Positions 28,094 through 35,981 of a stretch of 64,000 nucleotides of DNA are shown piece by piece. Each line of letters opens with the position of its first letter. Within the stretch, counting starts at the first letter, position 1. The position numbers were made by a program, and so were the translations under genes. The DNA comes from Carnobacterium jeotgali MS3. GTDB lineage: Bacteria > Bacillota > Bacilli > Lactobacillales > Carnobacteriaceae. The notes under the pieces are model-generated. The model did no database searches. It saw only the letters and a list, made by a program, of their open reading frames with translations, and was not told the origin of the DNA. The stretch lies in assembly GCF_000745125.1 (NCBI RefSeq), contig NZ_JQNF01000005.1, positions 652,575-716,574 on the forward strand, read 5' to 3'.

Positions 28094-28418
28094 TTCCTTC
28101 TACTAGATTATCAACACTTTCTCTTAACTTATTCCATTGCACTGTAAATTCATTTTTTTCTATTAGTCCTTTTTCAGTAAGAGAATAATATTTTCTTTTG
28201 GGCCCTGTATCAGAGTCACGCAATGTCCCTTTAATTAATTCTTTTTTTTCCAGTGAGAGCAAAAGGGGATAGATCGTTCCTTTAGGAATATCAGTAAAAC
28301 CAAATTTTGTAAGTTTTTCGCTCAGTTTATAACCATATAATTCTTCTTGATAAAGTAAAAGTAAGATACTACCTGATAAAATTCCTTTTAACATTTGAGA
28401 GTTTATTTTATTGTCCAT
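28086..28418 (-). CDS. PadR family transcriptional regulator
   Basis: 110 residues with the PadR winged helix: LSGSILLLLYQEELYGYKLSEKL, then KGTIYPLLLSLEKKELIKG and KYYSLTEKG. CGGAGGAA lies before the ATG on the minus strand. The gene is preceded by a 22-bp inverted repeat embracing its promoter (28431-28488), which suggests autorepression. It forms an operon with the overlapping membrane protein gene. Confidence 0.9.
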   Translation of the reverse strand: MDNKINSQMLKGILSGSILLLLYQEELYGYKLSEKLTKFGFTDIPKGTIYPLLLSLEKKELIKGTLRDSDTGPKRKYYSLTEKGLIEKNEFTVQWNKLRESVDNLVEGSE

Positions 28419-28430
28419 AACATTCCTCCG

Positions 28431-28488
28431 CTAGTATGCTTTACAAGTTAGTTATACCAAAAAACTACTAACTTGTAAAGCATACTAG
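28431..28488 (-). promoter_or_regulatory. PadR promoter within a 22-bp perfect inverted repeat
   Basis: The two arms (28431-28452 and 28467-28488) are exact reverse complements with a 14-bp centre. Read on the minus strand, TTTACA in the distal arm and TATAAC at the centre are separated by 17 bp and form the padR promoter, and the other arm covers the start region up to the ribosome binding site. Only one arm would be transcribed, so it must act as DNA: a pair of regulator sites. Confidence 0.75.
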
Positions 28489-28741
28489 TTATTTTATAAA
28501 AATAGTTTGAGTTGTATTAAGCTAAGTTACTAAAAATTTCATAAGTAAATTGTGTAGGACATTCGTGATCACTTCTATGTATTCTTTGGTCAGAAATACA
28601 TGATGAGTGTACCCAGAATGGCTTTTTTAGTTATCTAGCTAAGTCTTATTATACTCGGCGAAACTATATCATGTTGTACTCATTTAAATAGATGGTATAA
28701 TTTACTTAGTGTAATATATATGTCATATAGGGAGTGATAAT

Positions 28742-28939
28742 ATGGCTAAGAATTTAAGATTGAAGGTAGCACGAACTAAGAAAGATATGTCTCAACAGCA
28801 GTTAGCAGATGCAGTAAATGTTACTCGACAAACAATCAGCGCTATTGAAAGAGGAGATTACAATCCGACGATAAATTTATGTATAGAGATTTGTAAAGAA
28901 TTTAATCTAACATTAAACGATTTATTTTGGGAGGAATGA
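28742..28939 (+). CDS. XRE-type DNA-binding protein, 65 residues
   Basis: A single helix-turn-helix domain: LRLKVARTKKDMSQQQLADAVNVTRQTISAIERGDYNPT, with nothing else. GGGAGTG precedes the ATG. Short HTH proteins of this type are typically encoded directly upstream of a membrane protein, as here (next gene starts three bases after the stop), and may regulate the pair. Confidence 0.9.
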   Translation: MAKNLRLKVARTKKDMSQQQLADAVNVTRQTISAIERGDYNPTINLCIEICKEFNLTLNDLFWEE

Positions 28940-28941
28940 AA

Positions 28942-29394
28942 GTGAAACAATACGATGAATTCCAAAAATTAATGAGATATAAATATGGTTATTATTCATT
29001 TATTTCTTTAGCTAGTTTGATTATATTAAATTACATTCTTGGTTTATTTCTTGATTTTCATTGGGGTGCAACTAAAGAGCTAGAAATATTGATAATAGTG
29101 TACATAGTGGCGTTATTTTTTGTGAATATTTGTGTTTATCATAATGCTTACTTTCGCAAAAATGATAACAAAATGATTCTCTCATGGCTATGTTTAATTA
29201 CGGGATTAATCGGTCTATATACGACTTACCAAACTTTTTTAATTAGGCCTGAAGAAATAATTATAGATGGAAAAATAGGTAGTGGGGTTATTCAATTATT
29301 TTCAAGTATTCTGTTTTTGTCTATCCCTGTTACTGACTTCATAAGAAATAGAATTGATAAAAAAATAGAAAAAAAAGAATGTCAACATAGTTAA
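28942..29394 (+). CDS. Membrane protein partnered with XRE regulator
   Basis: 150 residues from the GTG at 28942, preferred because GGGAGG lies seven bases before it; an in-frame ATG at 28936 would sit almost on that site. Four hydrophobic helices (about 17-36, 45-64, 75-95 and 113-130) and a Lys/Glu-rich tail (RNRIDKKIEKKE). No known function. It shares a transcript with the small XRE protein. Confidence 0.75.
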   Translation: MKQYDEFQKLMRYKYGYYSFISLASLIILNYILGLFLDFHWGATKELEILIIVYIVALFFVNICVYHNAYFRKNDNKMILSWLCLITGLIGLYTTYQTFLIRPEEIIIDGKIGSGVIQLFSSILFLSIPVTDFIRNRIDKKIEKKECQHS

Positions 29395-29540
29395 TTAAAA
29401 AAACAATACTTGTAAGGAAATAGAATCAAGTATTAATAACTTATTATTTCAGCATCAATTGTTATAAAAAAATATTCCTAAAAGGTAAAATGATTAAAAT
29501 AGTGCTATGTTTAATTTAATTAAGGGAGGTTGATTGAAGA

Positions 29541-30005
29541 ATGAAAAATAAAGGTATTTATTTTATGGAATTTAATGAAAGTGATTTATCAGAAGTGGTA
29601 AATGTTTATATCGAAGTGTTTTCAGCTGAGCCTTGGAATGATAAATTAACAGATAACCAAATTACATCCTATGTTAACCAAATGACTGAATTGAACACAT
29701 TTAAAGGATATATCGTTAGAGAAGAAGGTACAGCTAATTTATTGGGTGCTGCATTAGGTTTTATTAAACCCTGGTATATGGGAAAAGAATACCAGTTAGA
29801 TTCCTTCTATATTTCAAATGATTATCAAGGGAAAGGGATAGGTACAAAATTCTTGAATTTTATCAAAGGACAATTAAAAGATAGTTGTATACCCACTATA
29901 ATATTAGATACCGATCGAGGCTATCCAGCTGAATTATTTTATTTAAACAATGGTTTTGAGCATTCAAATTCATCAGTTATACTTCACGGAGATACTTCTA
30001 GCTAA
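29541..30005 (+). CDS. GNAT family N-acetyltransferase
   Basis: 154 residues. GNAT elements: early VVNVYIEVFSAEPWND (as in several aminoglycoside-type members), strand 4 plus acetyl-CoA loop LDSFYISNDYQGKGIGTKFL, and the late strand with ELFYLNNGFE. GGGAGG precedes the start. The 3' end overlaps the convergent gene by 33 bases. Acceptor unknown. Confidence 0.85.
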   Translation: MKNKGIYFMEFNESDLSEVVNVYIEVFSAEPWNDKLTDNQITSYVNQMTELNTFKGYIVREEGTANLLGAALGFIKPWYMGKEYQLDSFYISNDYQGKGIGTKFLNFIKGQLKDSCIPTIILDTDRGYPAELFYLNNGFEHSNSSVILHGDTSS

Positions 30006-30242
30006 GTTTAAAAATAGGATATATTTTTTTGTTAATACAAGGTTCTCTTTCATTGGAAAGCGCTTTATTTTTTTGAAATAGGCTAGTACCATAGCAATAG
30101 AGTAAAAAGAAGTACTTATGATACTGCCTATTAAGTAATTATAAATAGTTTTACCAGGATGGAAAAAGTAAAAAAAGATATACATAAAAATGAAGAAAGT
30201 AACTGCACTTAAAACTTCTCGTTTTACTCCTTTTATATTCAT
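29973..30242 (-). CDS. Small membrane protein, 89 residues
   Basis: Two hydrophobic helices (about 11-27 and 34-53), with a basic linker and tail. AAAAAGGAG precedes the ATG on the minus strand, a strong site. It converges with the GNAT gene, overlapping it by 33 bases, which is unusual but not rare in such regions. No family recognised. Confidence 0.6.
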   Translation of the reverse strand: MNIKGVKREVLSAVTFFIFMYIFFYFFHPGKTIYNYLIGSIISTSFYSIAMVLAYFKKIKRFPMKENLVLTKKYILFLNLARSISVKYN

Positions 30243-30289
30243 AGGTTCTCCTTTTTATGAAAATATGTTATGAGCGGTATAAAACTTTC

Positions 30290-30412
30290 GTTATCGCTAT
30301 TACAACGTGGACACGTTGCGCTAATTGAGATCTTTGGTCATAGAAACATGAAAAGGTCACGAAGCATTATATTGAACTTCAGATTGATTTATTAAGCTTA
30401 TACTTTGAATAA
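30290..30412 (+). pseudogene. Remnant of a tyrosine recombinase C-terminus
   Basis: One frame reads LLQRGHVALIEIFGHRNM, which matches the end of the catalytic domain of tyrosine integrases (Leu-x-x-x-Gly spacing, then the G-H box). Shifting frame after Met continues with VTKHYIELQIDLLSLYFE and a stop, where the Tyr would be the nucleophile. The stop codon runs straight into a terminator. There is no upstream catalytic domain, so this looks like the surviving tail of a decayed integrase gene. The match is by eye only. Confidence 0.4.
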
Positions 30413-30450
30413 AGTCCAATGAAATCAATTATTTTCATTGGACTTTTTTT
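30411..30450 (+). terminator. Terminator after the integrase remnant
   Basis: Arms AAAGTCCAATGAAA and TTTTCATTGGACTTT with a 7-nt loop, then TTTTTC. Confidence 0.85.
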
Positions 30451-30692
30451 CTATTGTTAATAACAAAAAAATTGATTGCCACAACTATAAGTAGTGAGGG
30501 AATTGCCCAAATAAAACTAAAGAAAAATGCTGAATTAAATGCACTTTTTATTGTTTAGTTGTTGTTAAACATAAAAATGAATCTTGTACCTAAAAGCACT
30601 AGTGCGAATGATAAATAGGAATAAGCGAAGGTTTTAAGATAGTTCTTTGCTTTTTCTGACAATTTAGTTCCTTCTTTTGAATTGGTTGTTAT
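30435..30692 (-). pseudogene. Broken small membrane protein gene
   Basis: An 86-codon frame on the minus strand encodes a coherent membrane protein: a polar start (TTNSKEGTKLSEKAKNYL), a helix (about residues 22-42), and a second helix region (IWAIPSLLIVVAINFFVI) with a basic end. It is interrupted by an in-frame TAA at 30555-30557, and the position expected for the start codon reads ATA with no ribosome binding site. Two lesions suggest a decayed gene. Its 3' end overlaps the terminator on the other strand. Confidence 0.4.
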
Positions 30693-30773
30693 TTATTTAA
30701 AATAATTAGTTAATAACACTACTTTATCTGCTATATTATAGATGTTATTAAAAAAATGTTTGGAGGAATTTAA

Positions 30774-31244
30774 TTGAAAAAACTAGTAGTTCTTTTATGT
30801 TGGTTCATCTTTTTTAGTCTAGACGTTACAGAAGTAAAGGCGGAAGAAGCTAATTCTATTGATACAAAAGAAGTGATCTATGATTTAGCAGTTGGAGGGA
30901 CACAAACATTTGAAAGTTTGAGCCCTGATGGTGAGCAACTGATTATCGAAATTGAAGAAATACCTAGTTATTTTAGAGCTGTGAAAAATGGCAGTTACCA
31001 AATTGCAGCCTCTACTGCTGGTCAATGGAAAGCGAGTTACCAAATTACAGTGAGTGGCGATAAAATTACAAGAGCATATTCTCCTGCTATTGTGGCTTAT
31101 ACAGGAAGTTTTACACAAGCAGAATTGAAATTAGATAGTTCTATTCAATCTACTTACTATTTGAAAAGGAAAGTAGGTTTATTTACAACTTCAATCAATT
31201 TAAGAGCAAAGTTACAGTCTAATAAAATTTCTATTACGTATTAA
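30774..31244 (+). CDS. Secreted DUF5626-like protein
   Basis: 156 residues from a TTG with GGAGGAA six bases upstream. An N-terminal signal peptide is clear (MKKLVVLLCWFIFFSLDVTEVKAEE; cleavage likely after VKA). The mature part begins IYDLAVGGTQTFESLSPDGEQLIIEIEE, typical of DUF5626 exported proteins of Gram-positive bacteria, and is rich in beta-strand pattern. It lacks a lipobox and a cell-wall anchor, so it is probably released. Role unknown. It ends head to head with a minus-strand XRE gene whose stop adjoins it. Confidence 0.72.
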   Translation: MKKLVVLLCWFIFFSLDVTEVKAEEANSIDTKEVIYDLAVGGTQTFESLSPDGEQLIIEIEEIPSYFRAVKNGSYQIAASTAGQWKASYQITVSGDKITRAYSPAIVAYTGSFTQAELKLDSSIQSTYYLKRKVGLFTTSINLRAKLQSNKISITY

Positions 31245-31757
31245 TTATCCTAAATACTCAACAGTAGTTGTTCCCCAACCAAAAATATCACTTAAAATGC
31301 CATAGCCTATAAATAAATTATAGGCTATACAACAAATGCACGCTATGTAGATCAACCTGTAGAGTGTGTTTGTTTTTTTATTTCTAATCATTAAAATAGG
31401 TGAGATAAGTAACCCTAAAGGTGAGATCAAGAAACTAAGAAATGAGAGACCTAATAATACCAAACCTTCATCATTTTGACTTATGCCACGAATAAAATTT
31501 AACTTTTGACTCTTATCTTCAATTTCGAGCTCATTTGCTTCGATTTTATTTTTAAGCTGTTTATTTTCTTTTAATAATTCATCTATAGATACTTCATAGT
31601 AGTTACTTAGTTTTACTAAATTAGCTAGATCAGGGAGGCTATTCCCATTCTCCCATTTTGAGATAGATTGTCTTGAAATATTTAAATGATCTGCCACATT
31701 TGTTTGTGAAAACCCTTTGTTAGTTCTACTTTGTTTTAATCTTTCTCCTAGTTCCAT
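31245..31757 (-). CDS. XRE regulator with C-terminal membrane domain
   Basis: 170 residues. N-terminal helix-turn-helix (ERLKQSRTNKGFSQTNVADHLNISRQSISKWENGNSLPD), a coiled-coil-like charged linker (about residues 64-88, ENKQLKNKIEANELEIEDK), then hydrophobic helices (about 98-123 and 133-155). AAGGAGGAAA precedes the ATG. Membrane-tethered XRE proteins of this kind are common in lactic acid bacteria; the target is unknown. Confidence 0.85.
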   Translation of the reverse strand: MELGERLKQSRTNKGFSQTNVADHLNISRQSISKWENGNSLPDLANLVKLSNYYEVSIDELLKENKQLKNKIEANELEIEDKSQKLNFIRGISQNDEGLVLLGLSFLSFLISPLGLLISPILMIRNKKTNTLYRLIYIACICCIAYNLFIGYGILSDIFGWGTTTVEYLG

Positions 31758-31855
31758 TATTTCCTCCTTGTGTTTCGTTTTTCTTTATCATACATAATTG
31801 AATAGTCGGTGGCTACCATTTATTGCCTTAAATTCTTGAAAAAAAGTATTAGCAA

Positions 31856-31917
31856 CTAATAGTTGCTAGGATGTAAACTGTTGGTTGCTAGTAGTTGCTA
31901 CGACGTTTAGATATAAT
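31856..31917 (+). promoter_or_regulatory. GTTGCTA repeat cluster and -10 upstream of a small gene
   Basis: GTTGCTA occurs three times within 50 bp (from 31862, 31884 and 31895), the first followed by GGATGTAAACTG. A perfect TATAAT lies at 31912-31917. The gap from ATGTAAAC plus two bases to the -10 is 31 bases, the same as in the similar element at 16917-16984. No -35 is recognisable, consistent with activator-dependent transcription. Confidence 0.45.
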
Positions 31918-31947
31918 AAAGGAACTATTTCAGTTGGAGGTGAGTTT

Positions 31948-32154
31948 GTGTTTACTAAATATAAAAAATTTAAAGAAAAACGGCCATATGCGAATGTCAT
32001 ACTGATAATGATATTTACGAGTTTTATTGGTATTTTAATAGAGTATATAGTAAATAAAGACTTTATCGGTTCAGGATTATATCCTGCTGTAGCATTCACT
32101 TTAATAGGCGTTTTAAGAGTCAAAAGAAGAAATAAAACAAAACAGGATTTATAA
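31948..32154 (+). CDS. Small membrane protein, 68 residues
   Basis: Start set at the GTG at 31948 because GGAGGTGA lies just upstream; the longer frame from 31885 runs through the promoter (-10 at 31912). Two hydrophobic helices (about residues 14-30 and 43-57) separated by VNKDFIGSG, and a basic tail (RVKRRNKTKQDL). Unknown family. Its upstream element resembles that of the 17077 gene. Confidence 0.6.
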   Translation: MFTKYKKFKEKRPYANVILIMIFTSFIGILIEYIVNKDFIGSGLYPAVAFTLIGVLRVKRRNKTKQDL

Positions 32155-32410
32155 TTGTCTTGTGAAATAGGATTAACCGATTACTTAACAATAATAGAAG
32201 CCTCTTTGTCAACTAATAGGGATTTAAAAAAATTTATGGGATAGACGGATTTGCCTGTAATAGTCCTGGTTTAAGCCAAATTCTTAAGAACTGTTAAGCC
32301 TCAAACACAGCTTAACAGCATTGAATACTTCATAGGGCTACAAGCAATTTTATTCCTCCAGAATGATAAGTATGAACTAAATTTAGCTATCAACACTAAA
32401 AGTATAGAGC
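32155..32410. other. Gene-free stretch with a small hairpin
   Basis: No supported ORF. A 9-bp inverted repeat (CTGTTAAGC at 32291, GCTTAACAG at 32310) with a 10-nt loop is present without a T run. Nothing else was recognised. Confidence 0.45.
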
Positions 32411-32449
32411 AAAAAAGAACCCCCTCTGCAATTTAAGAGGGGGTTCTTC
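32411..32449 (-). terminator. Terminator of the minus-strand cell-envelope operon
   Basis: Arms GAACCCCCTCT and AGAGGGGGTTC with an 8-nt loop; on the minus strand it is followed by TTTTTTG. Confidence 0.9.
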
Positions 32450-32484
32450 AAGTATCTATTTGAGAATTGTTTTTATGTTAGCCA

Positions 32485-33696
32485 TTATTCCATATTGTAA
32501 GTTACACCTGGTGTGTAACTATTAGAAGCATCCCACAATAGAAATTCATTTACTCCAGCGTCGTGTAATGCTCTTACTTGATCTTCAACTTGAGCTGCAC
32601 CATATTGTTGGTAATTTCCAGCTCCTAAGTAAGAAGCAGTGAAATCTTGTAGCCATGGTCTTGATTTTGGAGGTGTTTCTAAACCTAAAAGCAATTTGTT
32701 TTCAACTTTCATATACTCTGCAACTAAATTGTAAGGTTCTAAGTCTGGTTTACTAATTCCAAAGTAAGAGTTCCAATGACTTGGGTAAATCATAGAAGAA
32801 ATAACGTCAACATTTTCAGAAATCTTAGAGAAGTTTTGTCCAATGCCAGGAGCTTCTGGAACGGTTGCTGAATAGCCAAAGATATCAACGGAAACTTCTA
32901 CATCATAAGCTTTAAGTTGTTCTCTAGCGTAAGCCACAAAATCACTAACAGCTGAAACGCGTTGTTGAACGTCATCAAAATCGCTTGTTTCGTAATCACC
33001 CAAAGTGTAATCTAATGATTTGCTTTCGTTTTCAAAGCCTTCTGGGAAACGAACATAATCAAACTGAATTTCTTTGAAGCCCATTTTTGCTGCTTGTTTA
33101 GCTACTTCAACATTATAATCCCAGACTTCTTTAGAAAAAGGATTTACGAATGCATCGCCGTTAGCATTTTTCCAAACACTGCCGTCAGCTTTTTTAAAAG
33201 ATAATTCAGGTCTAGCTTCAGCCAGTAAAGTATCTTTAAAGACCACCACCCGAGCGATAGGGTAGACTTCATTTTCTTCAAGTTGTTTCATCATAGCAGC
33301 TGGGTCAGTAACGTAATGCTTTGTACTATCTTGGACGATCTTATTTTCAGATTTCAAATCCATAGTCATATTACCGACATCGTCTTTGACATCAATAACC
33401 ATTGAGTTTAACCCACTAGTATTGACAAAATTAATCAATTCTTTCATTTTATCTGTTCCACCGGCTGAATAGGCGGTAACGTAAATTCCTTTTACGCCAT
33501 TTTCAGGATAGTCAATAGCAATTCCACTATCATAAGTGAATTTTGATGGGAATTGGACGGGTGTGCTTAGAATAGGTTCTGCATTAATCTCTAGTAGAGT
33601 TGGTTCAGAATTCTCATCTGCTGATACAGCAAGAGGGGAGAATCCAAAACTTGCTGTAACGAGTAGTCCAAACCAAAAAGATGTTTTTAATTTCAT
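32485..33696 (-). CDS. Exported DUF4015 glycoside-hydrolase-like protein
   Basis: 403 residues from the ATG at 33696, selected because AGAGAGGAA lies upstream; the longer frame overlaps the preceding gene. A signal peptide is visible (MKLKTSFWFGLLVTASFGFSPLAVSADE). The rest matches the putative glycosyl hydrolase family DUF4015: GVKGIYVTAYSAGG, VIDVKDDVG, FKEIQFDYVRFPEG, VSVDIFGYSA and SSMIYPSHW, a TIM-barrel-like pattern with acidic residues at strand ends. It lies four bases after a polysaccharide deacetylase gene, pointing to cell-wall polysaccharide processing. Substrate not known. Confidence 0.85.
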   Translation of the reverse strand: MKLKTSFWFGLLVTASFGFSPLAVSADENSEPTLLEINAEPILSTPVQFPSKFTYDSGIAIDYPENGVKGIYVTAYSAGGTDKMKELINFVNTSGLNSMVIDVKDDVGNMTMDLKSENKIVQDSTKHYVTDPAAMMKQLEENEVYPIARVVVFKDTLLAEARPELSFKKADGSVWKNANGDAFVNPFSKEVWDYNVEVAKQAAKMGFKEIQFDYVRFPEGFENESKSLDYTLGDYETSDFDDVQQRVSAVSDFVAYAREQLKAYDVEVSVDIFGYSATVPEAPGIGQNFSKISENVDVISSMIYPSHWNSYFGISKPDLEPYNLVAEYMKVENKLLLGLETPPKSRPWLQDFTASYLGAGNYQQYGAAQVEDQVRALHDAGVNEFLLWDASNSYTPGVTYNME

Positions 33697-33700
33697 GTTT

Positions 33701-34549
33701 TTATTCCTCTCTTTCAGGTGTTTCAATAAGTTTAGGATCAACTAAGATATAGCCTTTTTCAACTAGGCCTTCCGCAATGGGTAACACTGCTTCATTCGTC
33801 CATGAACGGTCATGCATCAACAAATTAGCGCCATCATTTAGATATTCTGTAGTCAACATGATATCGGTTAAGGCTTCGCTTGTTTGATAATCTGCTTCCC
33901 AATCGTATCCGTAAGTCCAGTTCATAGAAACCATGCCTTCTTCAGCCATAATGGCATCAGAGGTTTCAGTTGTTACACCATGTGGTGCGCGGAAGAAGTG
34001 TGGCTTTTCACCTGTGACTTCATAAATCAATTCATTGGTTTTCAAAATTTCTTCACGTTGTTCTTCAGAGCTGATGGTACTTAAATTTGGATGTGTTTGG
34101 GTATGGTTTCCAATTTCAAATCCCATGTCATAAATTTGTTTCAATTTGTCTTTGCCTTCATCTGATTCTATGTACATACCGTTTACAAAGAAGATAGCAG
34201 GGGCGTTGATTGTTTTTAATTGTTTGGCTATATCTACCGCATGTTGATCTGGAGAGTCATCAAACGTTAAAAGAGCTACTTTTGGGTTGGTTTCTGAATC
34301 GATTGGTTCGACAACTGAAGTAGTTGGATTTATTTTGTAACGGTAAGCTTCTTGTTCGGTAGGCAATTCTTTAGTGGATTCGATTGAACTCTGAGCTGAA
34401 CTACTTGTTTCACTTGAAATACTTGATTGATCTCCACTTGTTTCAGAAGTAAGTGAGCTGCTCGTATCATTGTCAGTTGCGCCAGATGTTTGACAGCCAC
34501 TTAGAATAAGTGCACTCATAAGAGACACTCCCAGTAAAATAGTTTTCAT
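33701..34549 (-). CDS. Polysaccharide deacetylase lipoprotein
   Basis: 282 residues. Type II signal peptide with lipobox LSGC (Cys at about residue 19), a Ser/Thr-rich spacer (residues 20-60), then a NodB domain: LLTFDDSPD (catalytic and metal Asp), IGNHTQTHPN (metal His pair), FFRAPHG and the C-terminal LLMHDRSW (catalytic His). All key residues are present, so it is probably an active metal-dependent deacetylase of peptidoglycan or another wall glycan at the outer membrane face of the cell. It is the middle gene of a three-gene operon. Confidence 0.9.
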   Translation of the reverse strand: MKTILLGVSLMSALILSGCQTSGATDNDTSSSLTSETSGDQSSISSETSSSAQSSIESTKELPTEQEAYRYKINPTTSVVEPIDSETNPKVALLTFDDSPDQHAVDIAKQLKTINAPAIFFVNGMYIESDEGKDKLKQIYDMGFEIGNHTQTHPNLSTISSEEQREEILKTNELIYEVTGEKPHFFRAPHGVTTETSDAIMAEEGMVSMNWTYGYDWEADYQTSEALTDIMLTTEYLNDGANLLMHDRSWTNEAVLPIAEGLVEKGYILVDPKLIETPEREE

Positions 34550-34572
34550 TTTTAGAACTCCTTTTTCGTTAC

Positions 34573-35214
34573 TTATTTTGAATCATCATTTAATTCGTTC
34601 AGAGATGCCGTTGTATTCTTATTTGAATCTTGAACCTCAACAAGTTGTTTATCCAACTTTAAAAGCAATTCTTTTGTTTTGGCATCTTGTTTATTAATTG
34701 ATTCCATACCAGTAGTAAGTGTTTCGTATGTGGCTTCTCCTTTGCCTAAATCTGTGAAGTAAGTTTCTTGATCTGCTAATACTGATTCATAATGAGTGAT
34801 GTACTCATCTAATGAAGCAGTTAACGTTTCTATTGTTGTCGTTAATTGGTCTAATTCTACTTGTGGCAATTTATCACTTGTTTTTTTGTCTAAAAGGACT
34901 TGTTCTTCTTTTATAGTAGTAGTGGCTTCTTTTAGTTCAGATAGTGAATTCGAACGCGTATCAACATTTTCAAAAACGGCAGAAGTTCCATCTGCGAATG
35001 TGCTTAAGGTTTCATCTTCAGCAAGTGTGTTTTCAAAAGATCCTTGCAATTTTTTTTCTTGTTCGGTAATGGCGTTTAAATCACCTACAATCTGATCTTC
35101 ATGTGACTTAATGGCTGTTGTTGAATCTAATGCTTCTGCAACGTCATTGTTTCCACAAGCAGTTAAAAACAAGGCTACTGCGAATAGATTTGTGACTAAG
35201 TATTTTTTTTTCAT
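34573..35214 (-). CDS. YkyA-like cell-wall lipoprotein
   Basis: 213 residues with lipobox LTAC (Cys at about residue 20) and a long helical, charged, coiled-coil-like body (EDQIVGDLNAITEQEKKLQ, later KQDAKTKELLLKLDKQL). This matches the YkyA family of putative wall-binding lipoproteins, whose function is unknown. First gene of an operon with a deacetylase and a DUF4015 protein; a promoter with a cre-like sequence lies upstream. Confidence 0.8.
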   Translation of the reverse strand: MKKKYLVTNLFAVALFLTACGNNDVAEALDSTTAIKSHEDQIVGDLNAITEQEKKLQGSFENTLAEDETLSTFADGTSAVFENVDTRSNSLSELKEATTTIKEEQVLLDKKTSDKLPQVELDQLTTTIETLTASLDEYITHYESVLADQETYFTDLGKGEATYETLTTGMESINKQDAKTKELLLKLDKQLVEVQDSNKNTTASLNELNDDSK

Positions 35215-35318
35215 TTTTATGCAAAACTCCTTTTTTTAGTTTAACCAGATTCGATTTAAGAAAAGAACGTCAAAAAAAGTGTAACATTACGTTCTGATTT
35301 AAATGAATCGCTTTTTCT

Positions 35319-35347
35319 ATTATAGCAAACGCTTCCTGATATCTAAA
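35319..35347 (-). promoter_or_regulatory. Promoter of the cell-envelope operon with cre-like site
   Basis: On the minus strand: TTTAGA, 17-bp spacer, TATAAT. The spacer holds GGAAGCGTTTGCT, which fits the CcpA cre consensus with two mismatches, so carbon catabolite control is possible. Confidence 0.55.
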
Positions 35348-35473
35348 GCAATACGAGTCGTTATTTAATGGTACAAAGTAATGGAATAAAAATAAAAAAC
35401 TATCTCTTGACTAGAGAATCATGTAAAATGGTAGAGTAAGTGAAAAATAGAATGAGATAAAGAGAGGGCTAAT

Positions 35474-35935
35474 ATGTTTATATATTATATCTTAGCAGCC
35501 ATCATAGTGGCCGTTGATCAGTTCACTAAATTCTTAACCGTGCAGAATATTGACTTATATGAAACAGTAGAAGTTATTCCAAATGTCTTATCATGGATGT
35601 ACATTCGCAACACTGGGGCAGCTTGGAGTATTTTAGAAGGCCAAATGTGGTTTTTTTATCTTATAACCATCATAGTAGTAGGTGCAGTCATCTATTATTT
35701 GCAAAAATTCGGCAAGAACAGTCGATTATTTTCAATTGCTTTAGCACTTATTTTAGCTGGTTCAATCGGGAATTTTATTGATCGTATTCGCTTTGAATAT
35801 GTTATCGACATGGTTCGTTTGGAATTTATAAATTTTCCGATTTTTAACGTAGCAGATATGTCTTTAAGTATCGGAGTATTCTTAATGATTATTTTTGTTT
35901 TCATAGACGAAAGAAATGAAAAAAAGAAACACTAA
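35474..35935 (+). CDS. lspA: Lipoprotein signal peptidase (signal peptidase II)
   Basis: 153-residue integral membrane aspartyl protease that cleaves prolipoproteins after lipidation. Four helices. Family motifs: AVDQFTKF, IRNTGAAWSIL, GNFIDRIRFEYVIDMV (first catalytic Asp) and FNVADMSLSIG (second catalytic Asp). It is followed 46 bases later by rluD, the usual Firmicutes order lspA-rluD-pyrR. Substrates in this window include the two lipoproteins encoded just upstream on the other strand. Confidence 0.95.
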   Translation: MFIYYILAAIIVAVDQFTKFLTVQNIDLYETVEVIPNVLSWMYIRNTGAAWSILEGQMWFFYLITIIVVGAVIYYLQKFGKNSRLFSIALALILAGSIGNFIDRIRFEYVIDMVRLEFINFPIFNVADMSLSIGVFLMIIFVFIDERNEKKKH

Positions 35936-35981
35936 ACCATTGCTTTATTGGAAAGAGTCGGTTTAAAAAAGGAGATCAAGT

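Noticed and set aside
35407..35429. TTGACT ... TAAAAT as lspA promoter
   Set aside because: The spacer is only 11 bp; I could not define the lspA promoter.
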